The position numbers were made by a program, and so were the translations under genes. The notes beneath the pieces were generated by a model. It did no database searches. It was not told where the DNA came from and saw only the letters and a list, made by a program, of their open reading frames with translations. Shown here piece after piece: positions 1 to 8,082 of a stretch of 64,000 bases of DNA (position 1 is its first letter; every line of letters starts with the position of its first letter). This DNA comes from CTSoil-075 sp042610375 (GTDB taxonomy: Bacteria; Bacillota; Negativicutes; DSM-13327). The stretch lies in assembly GCF_042610375.1 (NCBI RefSeq), contig NZ_JBGJZL010000004.1, positions 124,001-188,000 of the forward strand, given 5' to 3'.

Positions 1-1
1 T

Positions 2-514
2 CCGCGTTGTGGACTCGGTGAACTGTCCTTACCAGAACGTCAGCCAGGTTCTTCGATTATGCCCGGAAAAATTAATCCAGTCATTCCTGAAACCGTGAAC
101 CAAGTTGCATATCAAGTGATTGGTAATGACATGGCGATTAGTTTAGCAGTAGAAAACGGACAATTTGAATTAAATGTAATGGAACCAGTCATGGCGTATA
201 ATTTATTTAATTCTTTGACAATCCTAACTAATGTAGTCAATACACTCAATTATAAATGTGTAAAAGGTATCGTTGCTAATGAAGAACGTTGCCGCGAAAT
301 GATTGAAAAGAGTGTGGGCATTGTAACGGCATTGTTACCTCATATCGGTTATGAACAAGCTTCATCCATTGCAAAAGAAGCTCTTAAAACAGATACATCT
401 GTTAAAGAATTAGTTATTGCAGGAGGATTGTTAACGGCTGCTCAGCTAGAAATTATTTTATCACCTGCAGAAATGACTAAACCTGGAATTGCAGGTAAAC
501 AGTTCTTGATTTAA
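2..514 (+). CDS. aspA: Aspartate ammonia-lyase (aspartase), C-terminal part
   Basis: The reading frame is open from base 2, so the gene begins before the window. The visible 170 residues contain the fumarase/aspartase superfamily signature GSSIMPGKINPV (about residues 17-28 of the fragment). This loop carries the catalytic serine that deprotonates aspartate. The preceding PRCGLGE and following NPVIPETVNQ fit aspartase better than class II fumarase. The enzyme converts L-aspartate to fumarate and ammonia in the cytoplasm. It sits directly before fumarase and succinate dehydrogenase/fumarate reductase genes, so aspartate probably feeds fumarate into that branch. A hairpin ends the unit at 541-578. 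Adenylosuccinate lyase is excluded by the signature. Confidence 0.9.
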   Translation, partial: PRCGLGELSLPERQPGSSIMPGKINPVIPETVNQVAYQVIGNDMAISLAVENGQFELNVMEPVMAYNLFNSLTILTNVVNTLNYKCVKGIVANEERCREMIEKSVGIVTALLPHIGYEQASSIAKEALKTDTSVKELVIAGGLLTAAQLEIILSPAEMTKPGIAGKQFLI

Positions 515-540
515 ATAAAGAATAGGTACTATAGAGTAAA

Positions 541-578
541 AGAATCTCCTTTGTAAACCGTGGTACAAAGGGGGTTCT
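541..578 (+). terminator. Hairpin after aspA
   Basis: A 15-bp stem (541-555 with 564-578), containing two G-T wobbles, has an 8-base loop. Only a weak T-rich tail follows. It lies 26 bases after the aspA stop and probably separates aspA from the fumarase genes. Confidence 0.55.
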
Positions 579-636
579 TCCTAATTATTCAGAAAAAATT
601 GATAATTCTAATTCAGTAGTTTATCTGAAAAGTTTG

Positions 637-645
637 TGATATAAT
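637..645 (+). promoter_or_regulatory. Extended -10 promoter for fumarase genes
   Basis: TGATATAAT is an extended -10 element (TG-N-TATAAT) 30 bases before the fumarase alpha start. No good -35 match lies 17 bases upstream, which is normal for extended -10 promoters. Confidence 0.5.
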
Positions 646-675
646 ACACTTGGATATTAGAATAGGGGGATGAGC

Positions 676-1521
676 ATGCGTACAATTGAAGTAGATCAAA
701 TTACTCAGGCGATAGCAAAAATGTGCATTGATGCTTGCTATTATCTATCTGAGGACGTGTATGAGGCTTTAGTAACAGCTGGACACAAAGAAGAATCTTC
801 ATTAGGCAAAGAAATTATCGGAAAAATAGTAGAAAATGCTAATATTTCTAAAAATGAAGACAGACCTATTTGTCAAGATACTGGTATGGCTGTTGTATTC
901 ATGGAAGTTGGACAAGATGTTCATATCGTTGGCGGTAGTTTAGAAGATGCTGTGAATGCAGGGGTCGCTAAAGGATATACTGAAGGATATCTTCGTAAAT
1001 CTGTAGTGGCTGAGCCATTGTTTAATCGTAAAAATACGACAAACAATACACCAGCTATTTTACATACCACAATCGTACCTGGTGACAAATTAAAAATTAA
1101 GCTTGCACCTAAAGGTTTCGGTAGCGAAAACAAAAGTGCATTAAAAATGCTTGTACCTGCTGATGGAGTGGAAGGACTTAAAAAAGTCGTCCTTGATACG
1201 GTAAAATTAGCTGGCCCTAACGCCTGTCCTCCAATGGTTATCGGCGTAGGTGTAGGCGGTACTATGGAAAAAGCAACTATTTTAGCTAAAAAAGCATTAT
1301 TGCGTCCATTAAATAAACGGAACGCACATCCAGATTATGAAAACTTAGAAGCTGAACTCTTAGAGATGGTTAACAAAACTGGTGTAGGTCCACAAGGCTT
1401 AGGCGGTATTACTACGGCTTTAGCAGTCAATGTTGAATATTTTCCCACACATATTGCTGGACTTCCAGTAGCTGTGAATATTAACTGTCATGCTACACGG
1501 CATGCTGAAGTTGAACTGTAG
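676..1521 (+). CDS. Fumarate hydratase class I, alpha subunit (two-subunit Fe-S type)
   Basis: This 281-residue protein is the alpha (TtdA/FumA N-terminal-like) half of the heteromeric [4Fe-4S] hydro-lyases. Visible family features are RPICQDTGMAVVF (first cluster cysteine), GPNACPPMVIGVGVGG (second) and NINCHATRHAEVEL at the C terminus (third). It interconverts fumarate and malate with the beta subunit encoded 14 bases downstream. I chose the ATG at 676 because GGGGG at 665-669 directly abuts the alternative ATG at 670 and is better spaced from 676. L-tartrate dehydratase is the close alternative, but the neighbours (aspartase, sdhCAB) favour fumarase. Confidence 0.88.
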   Translation: MRTIEVDQITQAIAKMCIDACYYLSEDVYEALVTAGHKEESSLGKEIIGKIVENANISKNEDRPICQDTGMAVVFMEVGQDVHIVGGSLEDAVNAGVAKGYTEGYLRKSVVAEPLFNRKNTTNNTPAILHTTIVPGDKLKIKLAPKGFGSENKSALKMLVPADGVEGLKKVVLDTVKLAGPNACPPMVIGVGVGGTMEKATILAKKALLRPLNKRNAHPDYENLEAELLEMVNKTGVGPQGLGGITTALAVNVEYFPTHIAGLPVAVNINCHATRHAEVEL

Positions 1522-1535
1522 GAGGTGCACAAAAA

Positions 1536-2093
1536 ATGGCAGAAATAAAACGTATTACCACTCCGTTGACCAAAGAAATGGCTCGCTCATTAAAAGCTGG
1601 TGACAGTGTACTCATTACTGGAACTATTTTTAGTGCCCGTGATGCAGCTCACAAAGTGATGACGGAAGCATTAAATCGTGGCGAAAAATTGCCTATGGAT
1701 TTCACTAATCAAATCGTCTATTATTTAGGGCCTACTCCAGCTAAACCAGGAGATGCAGTTGGGTCTGCAGGACCAACAACAGCAGGTCGTATGGATGCAT
1801 ACACACCGCAAATGATCGAGCAAGGTTTATCAGGTATTATTGGTAAAGGTTATCGCTCACAAGCCGTTGTTGATTCCATGAAAAAAAATAGTACTGTCTA
1901 TATGGTAGCGATTGGTGGAGCAGGTGCTTTGATCTCGAAATCAATTAAAGCTTATGAAGTATTAGCATATCCTGAACTCGGACCAGAAGCTTTAGCGAAA
2001 CTTACAGTGGAAGATTTCCCAGCCATTGTGGCTATTGACTGTGATGGCAATAATTATTATGAAGAAGGTCAAAAACCTTATCGTAAAATCTAG
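1536..2093 (+). CDS. Fumarate hydratase class I, beta subunit
   Basis: This 185-residue protein matches the beta (TtdB/FumA C-terminal-like) half of class I fumarase in length and composition. It carries the typical GDSVLITGTIFSARDAAH start, the YLGPTPAKPG loop and GPTTAGRMDAYTP, which contributes substrate-binding residues. GGAGGTG stands 8-9 bases before the ATG. It is translated from the same message as the alpha subunit and completes the fumarate/malate hydratase. Confidence 0.9.
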   Translation: MAEIKRITTPLTKEMARSLKAGDSVLITGTIFSARDAAHKVMTEALNRGEKLPMDFTNQIVYYLGPTPAKPGDAVGSAGPTTAGRMDAYTPQMIEQGLSGIIGKGYRSQAVVDSMKKNSTVYMVAIGGAGALISKSIKAYEVLAYPELGPEALAKLTVEDFPAIVAIDCDGNNYYEEGQKPYRKI

Positions 2094-2116
2094 TCAGTTA
2101 AATGCGGGAGTGCACG

Positions 2117-2200
2117 ATGTATTTACAAAGTAGTACTCCTGCAAAACAACATAAACCTCACAAAATAGTTAGATTACCAGTGATTGTTAGTAATAATTAA
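2117..2200 (+). CDS. Possible 27-residue ORF of unknown function
   Basis: An ATG with GGGAG 5-6 bases upstream opens a 27-codon frame ending in TAA at 2198-2200. The product is basic (several K, H and R) with no recognisable motif. The RBS-like segment can also pair in an imperfect 8-bp hairpin (2104-2111 with 2135-2142), which could equally be an RNA structure after fumarase beta. I have no family evidence, so this is only a candidate. Confidence 0.2.
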   Translation: MYLQSSTPAKQHKPHKIVRLPVIVSNN

Positions 2201-2251
2201 ATTACTAAAGAAATCCACGTTTATTTCTAATTCGTGAAGGTGAAATCAGAA

Positions 2252-2297
2252 TAATGTCGAATAAACATTATTTTGTATAGTGAGTTAAAAAACTCAC
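2252..2297 (+). promoter_or_regulatory. Two adjacent hairpins in the sdhC leader
   Basis: Stem 1 (ATAATGT at 2252-2258 with AACATTAT ending near 2272) and stem 2 (GTGAGTT at 2280-2286 with AACTCAC at 2291-2297) lie just before the sdhC ribosome binding site at 2319-2325. No U tract follows stem 2, so they look like leader structure or operator half-sites rather than a terminator. Confidence 0.3.
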
Positions 2298-2332
2298 AAA
2301 ATAATCCCGTGAATATTACAGGAGGTAAAAGC

Positions 2333-2941
2333 ATGAACAAATTTGATTTTTGGATTCGTCGTATTCATTCTCTGTTAGGCGTGGCAGCATTGGGTGGTTT
2401 CCTATTGGAACATTTATTTACTATTTCACATGTAATGCAAGGTGCAGCGGTTTTTGATAAAGCCGTACATGAAATTAGTAACATACCATTTTTAGTGCCA
2501 GTTGAGCTATTGTTTATCGGAGTACCATTTGCTTTGCATGGTATCATTGGTGTGGTTTATGCACTTAAAGCAAAAAACAATGTAAGCCAATATGGTTATT
2601 GGAATAACTGGATGTTCTATTTGCAACGTGTCACTGCATACATTGCGTTTGTTTTCATTATTTACCACGTAGTGACTTTACGTATTATGGGTAAAGCATC
2701 AGGACATTTTGTTGGTTTTGACTATATGCATAATGTATTGTCCAATCCAATCGTAATGGGCGCATATATTATTGGTTTGCTATCATCTATATTCCATTTC
2801 ACAAATGGTCTATGGGGTTTTGCAGTAACTTGGGGTATCGTGGCAGGACCACGTTCACAACGTTTAGTTGGTGTTGCTACCATTGGATTATTTTTACTTA
2901 TGTCATGTGTAGGAATGGCAGCTCTTACAAAATTCAACTAA
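2333..2941 (+). CDS. sdhC: Succinate dehydrogenase/fumarate reductase cytochrome b subunit
   Basis: This 202-residue membrane protein resembles the Bacillus-type cytochrome b558 subunit. It has about five hydrophobic segments (near residues 13-32, 57-83, 97-120, 139-165 and 176-198) and histidines in the segments that can ligate two hemes (H12, H27, the HG near 69, YH near 113, FH near 153). It anchors SdhAB and exchanges electrons with menaquinone. An upstream in-frame start exists, but AGGAGG at 2319-2325 points to the ATG at 2333. It is first of sdhCAB, with 27 bases to sdhA. The direction (fumarate reduction or succinate oxidation) cannot be read from sequence; fumarate reduction is likely in an anaerobe. 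Confidence 0.88.
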   Translation: MNKFDFWIRRIHSLLGVAALGGFLLEHLFTISHVMQGAAVFDKAVHEISNIPFLVPVELLFIGVPFALHGIIGVVYALKAKNNVSQYGYWNNWMFYLQRVTAYIAFVFIIYHVVTLRIMGKASGHFVGFDYMHNVLSNPIVMGAYIIGLLSSIFHFTNGLWGFAVTWGIVAGPRSQRLVGVATIGLFLLMSCVGMAALTKFN

Positions 2942-2968
2942 AATAACTTAATGTAAGGAGAGAACTCT

Positions 2969-4720
2969 GTGAAAAAGAAGATTATCGTTGTTGGCGGCGG
3001 TCTATCAGGCCTTATGGCAACACTTAAAATTTGTGAAGCTGGCGGAGAAGTAGAATTATTTTCATATTGCCCAGTAAAACGTTCTCATTCCCTTTGTGCA
3101 CAAGGCGGTATGAACGCTTGTATGGATACAAAGGGTGAAAAGGATAGTACCTATGAACATTTTGATGATACTGTTTATGGTGGTGACTTCCTTGCTGACC
3201 AGACTGCAATCAAAGGCATGTGTGAAGAAGCTCCAAAATTAATTAAAATGTTTGACCGTATGGGTGTTACATTTACTCGTACACCAGAAGGTTTACTTGA
3301 TCTTCGTAATTTTGGTGGTCAGAAAAATAAACGTACGTTGTTTTCTGGTTCCACAACAGGTCAGCAACTTCTTTACGCACTTGACGAACAAGTTCGTGCA
3401 TGGGAAGTAAAAGGTGCTGTTAAGAAATTTGAATTCTGGGAATTCATTAAAATTATTAAAAATAAAGAACAAATTTGTCGCGGTATCGTAGCACAAGACA
3501 TGAATTCTATGGAAATCAGAGCTTTCCGCGCTGATACGGTTATTCTTGCAACAGGTGGTCCTGGTATGGTGTTCGGTAGATGTACTGCTTCAACTATCTG
3601 TAATGGTTCAGCAGTATCTGCAGTATATCAGCAAGGCGCTCTTATTGGTAACCCTGAATTTATTCAAATTCATCCAACAGCCATTCCTGGCTCAGATAAA
3701 AACCGCTTGATGTCTGAAGCTTGTCGTGGTGAAGGTGGACGTGTTTGGGTATACAAAGATGGTAAACCATGGTACTTCTTAGAAGAAATGTACCCTGCAT
3801 ATGGTAACCTTGTACCTCGTGACGTAGCTTCTCGTGCTATTTATGATGTATGTATGAATCAAAAACTTGGTATTAATGGGGAGAATAAAGTATATCTTGA
3901 TCTTTCCCATATTTCAGCAGATTACCTTGAACGCAAATTAGGCGGTATTATAGAAATTTATACGGAATTCGTTGGTGAAGATCCACGTAAAGTTCCAATG
4001 CAAATTTATCCATCTGTCCATTATTCTATGGGCGGTATCTGGGTAGATACAAAACATAATACCAACATTCCTGGTTTGATGGCATCTGGTGAATGTGATT
4101 ATCAATATCACGGTGCAAACCGTCTTGGTGCAAACTCACTTCTTTCCGCTTGTTATTCTGGTACCGTTTCAGGTCCAGAAGCTATGCGTTGGGCTAAAGT
4201 AGGCGAAAAAGGTTCGGAACTTACTGATGCAGAGCTAGCAAAAGCAGCCAAAGAATGCCAAGATGAGTATAACTCTATCTTGAAAATGAATGGTACGGAA
4301 AATGCCCATGAGCTTCACCACGAACTTGGTGATTTAATGAACAAATACGTTACCATTGAACGTGTGAATAAAGACCTTGATTACTGCTATGATGAAGTAA
4401 AGAAAATCCTTAAACGTTGGGATAATATCGGTTTAGTTGACCAATCAACTTGGGCAAACCAAGAAGCTATGTTTGCAAGACAACTTCGCAATATGATTAT
4501 TTACGCTTTAGTTGTAACAAAAGCAGCACGTATGCGCGATGAAAGCCGTGGGGCTCACTATAAACGCGAATTTCCAACTCGTGATGATGAACGCTTCATG
4601 AAAATAACACTCGTTGAGTTTGAACAAGCAACCGAAGAACCTAAGATTAGTTATGGTGATTTTGATTGTTCATTAGTTAAACCACGCGCTCGTAACTATG
4701 CAGTTGCTAAGAAAGCATAA
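2969..4720 (+). CDS. sdhA: Succinate dehydrogenase/fumarate reductase flavoprotein subunit
   Basis: A 583-residue FAD subunit starting at GTG after TAAGGAG. The dinucleotide-binding GGGLSG is at residues 9-14. RSHSLCAQGGMNA near residue 37-49 contains the histidine position that carries covalent FAD in this family. Substrate and catalytic segments HPTAIPG, RGEGGRVW and HYSMGG follow, then GANRLGANSLLSA. The length fits the menaquinone-linked Bacillus/Wolinella group. It forms the soluble head with SdhB and interconverts fumarate and succinate. It is second gene of the sdhCAB operon. Confidence 0.95.
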   Translation: MKKKIIVVGGGLSGLMATLKICEAGGEVELFSYCPVKRSHSLCAQGGMNACMDTKGEKDSTYEHFDDTVYGGDFLADQTAIKGMCEEAPKLIKMFDRMGVTFTRTPEGLLDLRNFGGQKNKRTLFSGSTTGQQLLYALDEQVRAWEVKGAVKKFEFWEFIKIIKNKEQICRGIVAQDMNSMEIRAFRADTVILATGGPGMVFGRCTASTICNGSAVSAVYQQGALIGNPEFIQIHPTAIPGSDKNRLMSEACRGEGGRVWVYKDGKPWYFLEEMYPAYGNLVPRDVASRAIYDVCMNQKLGINGENKVYLDLSHISADYLERKLGGIIEIYTEFVGEDPRKVPMQIYPSVHYSMGGIWVDTKHNTNIPGLMASGECDYQYHGANRLGANSLLSACYSGTVSGPEAMRWAKVGEKGSELTDAELAKAAKECQDEYNSILKMNGTENAHELHHELGDLMNKYVTIERVNKDLDYCYDEVKKILKRWDNIGLVDQSTWANQEAMFARQLRNMIIYALVVTKAARMRDESRGAHYKREFPTRDDERFMKITLVEFEQATEEPKISYGDFDCSLVKPRARNYAVAKKA

Positions 4721-4737
4721 GAAGGAGGTAAATAATA

Positions 4738-5496
4738 ATGGCAGAAACAAAGAAAAAAGTACATTTTATTATAGAAAGACAAGATAGCCCTAATTCTCAA
4801 CCTTACACAGAAGAATTTGAAGTTGATTATCGTCCTGCGCTGAATGTTGTTGCGTCTCTTATGGAAATTCAAAAGAATCCTGTAACAAAAAGCGGCAAAA
4901 AAACAACTGCTGTTGTTTGGGAATGTAATTGTCTTGAAAAAGTATGCGGTGCATGCATGATGACCGTTAATGGTAAAGCTCAACAAGCTTGTGCAGCTTT
5001 GATTGATCATTTAGAACAACCGATCCGCTTAGCGCCAGCTCGTACTTTCCCTGTTATTCGTGACCTTATGATTGACCGTTCTGTAATGTTTGAAAGTTTA
5101 AAACGCATACATGGATGGGTAGAGGTAGATGGAACCTGGGAAGTTCATAATGATGCTCCGCGTCAAGATCCCAAAGTTGCAACTACTGCTTATGAAATAT
5201 CAAAGTGTATGACTTGCGGTTGCTGCTTACATGCTTGTCCAAACGTAAATAGTGGTTCAGAGTTCATTGGACCATCTGCCGTAGCACAAGCCCATCTCTT
5301 TAACTTGCATCCAATTGGCGTATATCAAAAAGATGAGCGTCTAGATGCATTGATGGAAAAAGGCGGTGTTACAGGTTGCGGTAATAGCCAAAACTGTAAA
5401 GAAGCATGCCCTAAAGACATTAAACTAACAGATTACATTGCTAGAATCAATCGCGATGTAAATAAGAAAGCTCTTAAAGACTTATTTAATAAATAA
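4738..5496 (+). CDS. sdhB: Succinate dehydrogenase/fumarate reductase iron-sulfur subunit
   Basis: This 252-residue protein shows all three cluster motifs of the family: a plant-type [2Fe-2S] segment (CNCLEKVCGACMM, about 62-74, with a later Cys), CMTCGCCLHACP for [4Fe-4S] (about 158-169), and CGNSQNCKEACP for the [3Fe-4S] cluster and remaining ligands (about 219-230). It carries electrons between FAD in SdhA and heme/quinone in SdhC. GAAGGAGG lies 9 bases before the ATG. A strong terminator at 5547-5583 closes the operon. Confidence 0.95.
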   Translation: MAETKKKVHFIIERQDSPNSQPYTEEFEVDYRPALNVVASLMEIQKNPVTKSGKKTTAVVWECNCLEKVCGACMMTVNGKAQQACAALIDHLEQPIRLAPARTFPVIRDLMIDRSVMFESLKRIHGWVEVDGTWEVHNDAPRQDPKVATTAYEISKCMTCGCCLHACPNVNSGSEFIGPSAVAQAHLFNLHPIGVYQKDERLDALMEKGGVTGCGNSQNCKEACPKDIKLTDYIARINRDVNKKALKDLFNK

Positions 5497-5520
5497 TTAT
5501 TTTAGCTTTCATAAATAAAA

Positions 5521-5542
5521 AGGATAAAGTGTTCTTTATCCT
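5521..5542 (+). other. Short hairpin after sdhB
   Basis: AGGATAAAG-TGTT-CTTTATCCT forms a perfect 9-bp stem 24 bases after the sdhB stop. No T run follows; it may protect the 3' end once transcription stops at the next hairpin. Confidence 0.4.
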
Positions 5543-5546
5543 AGGT

Positions 5547-5583
5547 AAGAAAAGACTTGGTGTAGGCCAAGTCTTTTCTTTAT
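5547..5583 (+). terminator. Rho-independent terminator of sdhCAB
   Basis: A perfect 14-bp stem (5547-5560 with 5567-5580) with a 6-base loop has a T-rich 3' arm and tail. The hairpin is also the first part of intergenic repeat copy 1; copy 2 has the same hairpin. Confidence 0.75.
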
Positions 5584-5686
5584 GTAATCAGAAAGTATGA
5601 CACTTTCTAGGGTTACAAGTAAGAACGACTAAGATTTCTGCCTGCATCTGGGGACTTGATACAAGCTAAGTCTTTTCCTATGAATT
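5547..5686 (+). repeat. Interspersed intergenic repeat, copy 1
   Basis: After the terminator hairpin comes GTAATC (5584-5589), a 7-bp hairpin AGAAAGT-ATGAC-ACTTTCT, then GGTTAC. GTAATC and GGTTAC pair to enclose the hairpin. The 3' half contains GACTAAGAT, an ATCT complement and ACAAGCTAAGTCTTTTC. Related copies lie at 11481-11616, 11764-11857, 49764-49865 (plus strand) and 37043-37105 (minus strand). It has no ORF, and its flanking genes share no theme. Confidence 0.7.
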
Positions 5687-5748
5687 TAGAGGATTTAATA
5701 TTTTAAGTAATAGAACTAATAAGTGATGAAAAAAATGTATTTTTTTTC

Positions 5749-5777
5749 TTGACATAATAAATTCATTATGGTATTAT
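5749..5777 (+). promoter_or_regulatory. Sigma-A-type promoter upstream of tRNA genes
   Basis: TTGACA (5749-5754), a 17-base spacer and TATTAT (5772-5777) form a good vegetative promoter about 140 bases before the first tRNA. It could act together with the nearer promoter at 5875. Confidence 0.5.
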
Positions 5778-5874
5778 AGTTTATGTGAGTTAGCGATAAC
5801 TGAGTGAAAAACTTAATTGTAGCTAATTTATAAGTCAACTGCTTTTTTTAAAAAAAACTTTTGAAAAAAATGCT

Positions 5875-5903
5875 TGACAGTAAAACAAGAGATATGTTAT
5901 AAT
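5875..5903 (+). promoter_or_regulatory. Consensus promoter of the tRNA operon
   Basis: TTGACA (5875-5880), exactly 17 bases, then TATAAT (5898-5903) is a perfect consensus promoter. Its predicted start is only a few bases before tRNA-Pro, as expected for stable RNA genes. Confidence 0.85.
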
Positions 5904-5918
5904 AGATCTTGTGGTTGA

Positions 5919-5995
5919 CGGGGCGTGGCTCAGCTTGGTAGAGCACCTGGCTTGGGACCAGGGGGTCGCAGGTTCGAATCCTGCCGCTCCGACCA
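5919..5995 (+). tRNA. tRNA-Pro (anticodon TGG)
   Basis: This 77-base cloverleaf has acceptor CGGGGCG pairing with CGCTCCG (one G-T). The anticodon stem CCTGG/CCAGG encloses CTTGGGA, giving anticodon TGG. GGTTCGAATCC forms the T arm, and CCA is encoded. It is first of a three-tRNA operon. Confidence 0.96.
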
Positions 5996-6019
5996 TCTAA
6001 TCCGAAAATTTCATCATAT

Positions 6020-6093
6020 GCGGGTGTAGCTCAATGGTAGAGCACTAGCCTTCCAAGCTAGCTACGAGGGTTCGATTCCCTTCACCCGCTCCA
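6020..6093 (+). tRNA. tRNA-Gly (anticodon TCC)
   Basis: This 74-base cloverleaf has acceptor GCGGGTG pairing with CACCCGC. The anticodon loop CTTCCAA gives TCC. GGTTCGATTCC forms the T arm, and CCA is encoded. It lies 24 bases after tRNA-Pro. Confidence 0.96.
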
Positions 6094-6111
6094 TTTTCTT
6101 TAAAAGGACAT

Positions 6112-6188
<77 letters not shown>

Positions 6189-6199
6189 TTGAAAATTCA

Positions 6200-6235
6200 A
6201 GCTTTCAAGGCTAATTACCTTGAAGGCTTTTCTTC
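6200..6235 (+). terminator. Terminator of the tRNA operon
   Basis: AGCTTTCAAGG (6200-6210) pairs with CCTTGAAGGCT (6219-6229) with one wobble, followed by TTTCTTCTATTTTT. It starts 12 bases after tRNA-Arg. Confidence 0.75.
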
Positions 6236-6259
6236 TATTTTTAAAAGATTAAATAAAAC

Positions 6260-6297
6260 GGCAGTCATTATACATTTGTGATAATGACTGCCATTTT
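6260..6297 (+). terminator. Second hairpin before pckA
   Basis: A perfect 12-bp stem, GGCAGTCATTAT (6260-6271) with ATAATGACTGCC (6281-6292), is followed by ATTTTGC. A/T-rich flanks on both sides suggest a back-up terminator. Confidence 0.5.
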
Positions 6298-6451
6298 GCA
6301 TTATCTAAACAAATTAGATCTCGTAGAAAACATGAACAGAAATGTTTAAAGAAATTAAAAAATATGAAAATCAATGGATTGTGGGATGTTTTTTGTCCCG
6401 CGATATGGTATAATGTGTAATGTATCCAAAAAAATATATAGGGAGGTACTT

Positions 6452-8029
6452 ATGGAGAGAATAAGAGAAAATAACTACCTCGGTGTTGCAGAGGTAGCCA
6501 GTAAAGTGTATTATAATCTGCCGCCGGCACAACTAGTAGAAAAAGCGATCAGCCGTAATGAGGGGCTGCTTACTTCTACAGGAGCATTGCGGGTTACTAC
6601 TGGCAAATATACTGGACGTTCGCCTAATGATAAATTTATTGTGGATTCGCCTGCTGTGCATAGTGATATTGCCTGGGGCAACAATAAGGCTTTTAGCGGT
6701 GAACAGTTTGTCCAGTTATATAATCGCATGATGGGATACTTACAAAATCGGGAGATCTTTATATTTACTGGATATGCTGGAGCTGATGAAGAGCATCAGG
6801 TAAAAGTACAGTTTATTAATGAATTTGCTTGGCAAAACCTTTTTGTCCATCAACTGTTTATTCGTCCTGAGCCATTACAGGAAACGGGAAAGTCAGATTT
6901 TACGGTGATTTGTCTGCCTAACTTTAAAGCGGTACCAGAAATCGACGGTACAAATTCTGAAGCTTTTATCGTCTTAAACCTTGAGAAGAGGATAATATTA
7001 ATTGGGGGAACCCATTATGCTGGTGAAATGAAAAAAGCTATCTTTACGGTCATGAATTTTTTACTGCCTAAACAAGGTATTCTTTCTATGCATTGCTCCG
7101 CTAATATGGGAGAAACAGGAGATACCGCATTGTTTTTTGGTTTAAGTGGAACTGGTAAAACGACGTTATCGGCTGATCGTAAGCGTCGGTTGATCGGGGA
7201 CGATGAACATGGTTGGAGTAACCAGGGGATCTTTAATATTGAAGGCGGATGTTATGCTAAGTGTATTAAACTGAGCCAAGAAAATGAGCCGCAGATTTGG
7301 GATGCAATTCGTTTTGGCACAGTGTTAGAGAATGTAGTTGTGGATGAAGAGAGCCGTGTAGCGAATTATGATAGTGTAGATTTCACTGAAAATACTCGCG
7401 CCGCCTACCCTGTTCATTATATTGAGCATGTTGTGGTTCCAGGTGTAGGAGGACATCCTAGTACTGTGATATTTCTAACGGCAGATGCCTTTGGAGTATT
7501 ACCCCCAATTGCCAAGTTAAATAAGCAGCAGGCTATGTATCATTTCTTATCAGGATATACAAGTAAACTTGCCGGAACAGAGAGGGGCGTTACTAAACCG
7601 GAAGCTACTTTTTCTGCTTGTTTCGGTGCTCCTTTTTTACCATTATCGCCTTTGGTCTATGCAAAAATGCTAGGCGAAAAGTTAGAACAACAGAATACCA
7701 ATGTTTTCTTAATTAATACTGGATGGTCAGGCGGACCATATGGCATAGGAAAAAGAATGAATTTAGCTTATACTAGAGCCATGGTGACAGCAGCTATTGA
7801 AGGGCATATGGATCATGTGCGTTATAGTCTAGATCCGATTTTTAATGTTTATATACCCGATACATGCCCTGGAGTGCCAGAAAATATACTTAAGCCGCGC
7901 AACACTTGGAGCGATGGGGTATCCTATGACCGCCAGGCTAGAGAGTTGGCAGCTTTATTTAATGAAAATTTTACTAGATTTTTGGAAGATATCCCTGAGG
8001 AAATTGCTAAGGCTGGTCCTAAAGGGTAA
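6452..8029 (+). CDS. pckA: Phosphoenolpyruvate carboxykinase (ATP)
   Basis: This 525-residue enzyme converts oxaloacetate and ATP to PEP and CO2 in the cytoplasm. Visible motifs include TGRSPNDKF (substrate loop), the kinase P-loop GLSGTGKTTLS (about residues 232-242), the metal/ATP segment IGDDEHGW and NTGWSGGPYG. Length matches bacterial ATP-PckA. The frame extends upstream to 6374, but GGGAGG at 6441-6446 selects the ATG at 6452. The next gene is a GapB-like GAPDH 53 bases away, which suggests gluconeogenic use from C4 acids made by the nearby fumarate genes. Confidence 0.95.
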   Translation: MERIRENNYLGVAEVASKVYYNLPPAQLVEKAISRNEGLLTSTGALRVTTGKYTGRSPNDKFIVDSPAVHSDIAWGNNKAFSGEQFVQLYNRMMGYLQNREIFIFTGYAGADEEHQVKVQFINEFAWQNLFVHQLFIRPEPLQETGKSDFTVICLPNFKAVPEIDGTNSEAFIVLNLEKRIILIGGTHYAGEMKKAIFTVMNFLLPKQGILSMHCSANMGETGDTALFFGLSGTGKTTLSADRKRRLIGDDEHGWSNQGIFNIEGGCYAKCIKLSQENEPQIWDAIRFGTVLENVVVDEESRVANYDSVDFTENTRAAYPVHYIEHVVVPGVGGHPSTVIFLTADAFGVLPPIAKLNKQQAMYHFLSGYTSKLAGTERGVTKPEATFSACFGAPFLPLSPLVYAKMLGEKLEQQNTNVFLINTGWSGGPYGIGKRMNLAYTRAMVTAAIEGHMDHVRYSLDPIFNVYIPDTCPGVPENILKPRNTWSDGVSYDRQARELAALFNENFTRFLEDIPEEIAKAGPKG

Positions 8030-8082
8030 TAATAGAAGAACTTTTGTAGCTTAATCGTATACTTTACTTCAGGAGGAAGAAC

